Assembly: GCF_004135625.1 (NCBI RefSeq)
Contig: NZ_SDPV01000002.1
Span: forward strand, 868,001-932,000
Direction of reading: 5' to 3'
DNA length: 64,000 nt
Source: Pelagerythrobacter rhizovicinus
Lineage (GTDB): Bacteria; Pseudomonadota; Alphaproteobacteria; Sphingomonadales; Sphingomonadaceae
Under the pieces are notes generated by a model. That model did not search any database and was not told the origin of the DNA. It was given only the letters and a program-made list of their open reading frames with translations. The translations under genes and the position numbers were made by a program. Shown here piece after piece: positions 63,229 through 64,000 of this stretch (the stretch's first letter is position 1; every line of letters starts with the position of its first letter).

Positions 63229-64000
63229 TTAGTTCGAGCCCGCCGCCGCCAGCGGCCGCGGATCGACGCCTTCGTTGGTCATCACGACCGGACGGATCGT
63301 TCCGTCTTCGTTGAAATACATGCGGTCGATCGCGATCTGCCGGTGCTCGCCCCGATCGGTATCCAGCGGGCGGCGGTGATAGGCGATATACCACTCATCG
63401 GTCCCGGGCACATTGACCATCGAATGATGGCCCGCGCCGCGCGCAATGCTGAAATCCTGCTCGAGAATGACGCCCTTGGGCTCGAACGGCCCCGTCGGGC
63501 TCGGCCCCATCGCATAGGCGACGCGGTAGTCCGGGCCGGTCCAGCCGCCTTCGGACCACATCAGGTAGTAGATGCCGTTCCGCTCGACCATGAACGATCC
63601 CTCGACATAGCCGGGCGGCGTGATCTCCTTGAACATCGTGCCGTCCTCGAACGGCACGATCGAGGTCAGATCGTCGCCCAGGCGCACGACGTTGCAGTGC
63701 TTCCAGCCGCCGTAATAGAGATAGTGCTGGCCGTCCTTGTCGCGGAACACGAACTGGTCGATCGGCTGTGCGCCGTTGTGGAACTTGCCGATGAGCGGCT
63801 TGCCGATCGCATCCTTGAACGGCCCCGCGGGGCTGTCGCTGACCGCGACGCCGATCCCGCCGAGCTGATCGTCCGACTGGATGTCGTTGGCGCCGAAGAA
63901 GAGATAGTACTTGCCGTCCTTCTCGATCGCCGACGGCGCCCAGACGGCGTAGGCCGCCCACTCGACGTTCTCGACGTCGAGGACATGACTGTGCTTGGTC
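63229..64000 (-). CDS. GH43-family glycosidase, C-terminal part
   Basis: The frame is open at the window edge; the visible 256 residues are the C-terminal part of a five-bladed beta-propeller of the GH43 family. WAPSAIEKDGKYYLFFGAND, QPIDQFVFRDKDG and EGSFMVERNGIYYLMWSEG include the likely pKa-modulating Asp and the catalytic acid Glu. GH43 enzymes release arabinose, xylose or galactose residues. The N-terminus, signal peptide and subfamily cannot be judged. It is the first visible gene of the mannosidase operon. Confidence 0.85.
   Translation of the reverse strand, partial: TKHSHVLDVENVEWAAYAVWAPSAIEKDGKYYLFFGANDIQSDDQLGGIGVAVSDSPAGPFKDAIGKPLIGKFHNGAQPIDQFVFRDKDGQHYLYYGGWKHCNVVRLGDDLTSIVPFEDGTMFKEITPPGYVEGSFMVERNGIYYLMWSEGGWTGPDYRVAYAMGPSPTGPFEPKGVILEQDFSIARGAGHHSMVNVPGTDEWYIAYHRRPLDTDRGEHRQIAIDRMYFNEDGTIRPVVMTNEGVDPRPLAAAGSN

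Overview
The window is high-GC, densely packed chromosomal DNA. The gene content suggests an alphaproteobacterium of the Sphingomonadales, probably Erythrobacteraceae; this is inferred from gene content (UrcA, DUF2497/PopZ, MmcB, CtaA close to rplM-rpsI, ThiS-ThiG fusion, TonB receptor with phytase), and no rRNA is present to confirm it. About 63 protein genes and one tRNA are visible. No gap without a gene exceeds 300 bases, and there is no insertion sequence, integrase, phage or CRISPR array.

Layout. 1-4836 (+): end of a POT peptide transporter, two coupled amidohydrolase-fold secreted proteins, an FKBP isomerase and an NnrU membrane protein. 4833-8955 (-): a 45-residue protein, lipoprotein MsrA, a Fur/Zur regulator, dxs and an alpha/beta hydrolase. 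9092-13229 (-): rpe, a heparinase II/III-like protein and purH, joined by stop/start overlaps. 13485-16922: DUF2141 protein, small envelope genes and a PfkB kinase. 16987-18992 (-): a LytS/LytTR-type two-component system; a second one lies at 41068-43042. 19086-25464: an HD-domain protein, a periplasmic protease/thiol-disulfide operon (M48-TPR, DsbA-like, PDZ-HExxH), an App1 phosphatase and a PAS protein. 25530-29382: sterol desaturase, a ParD-like gene overlapping a methionine aminopeptidase gene behind interlocked palindromes, thiSG and merC. 29487-32720 (+): ctaA, cutA, rplM and rpsI. 32852-38469 (+): a YbaL-type antiporter, then a TonB-dependent receptor overlapping a beta-propeller phytase gene, with a Pho-box-like site upstream.

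38483-50738: lipid-kinase and phosphoesterase genes, UrcA, the second LytTR system, class I fumarase, a PIMT-tolC-popZ run with a palindromic operator over its promoter, an S9 peptidase with a ferredoxin-like protein, mmcB with an alphaproteobacterial LexA box, and tRNA-Arg(CCG). 50774-54851: small membrane proteins, an SDR-DoxX fusion, a DUF892 stress protein and a CNNM/CBS protein. 54927-64000: an AI-2E exporter, then a glycan locus on the minus strand (GH43, GH92, GH125, GH92, ROK kinase), which reads as release and phosphorylation of mannose from alpha-mannosides such as N-glycans or mannan.

The most useful leads are the ParD-like/Map module and its operator, the phosphate-scavenging receptor/phytase operon, the ThiS-ThiG fusion with an internal Gly-Gly, the mannosidase locus, the operator over the PIMT-tolC promoter and the second amidohydrolase that has lost its metal-binding motif.
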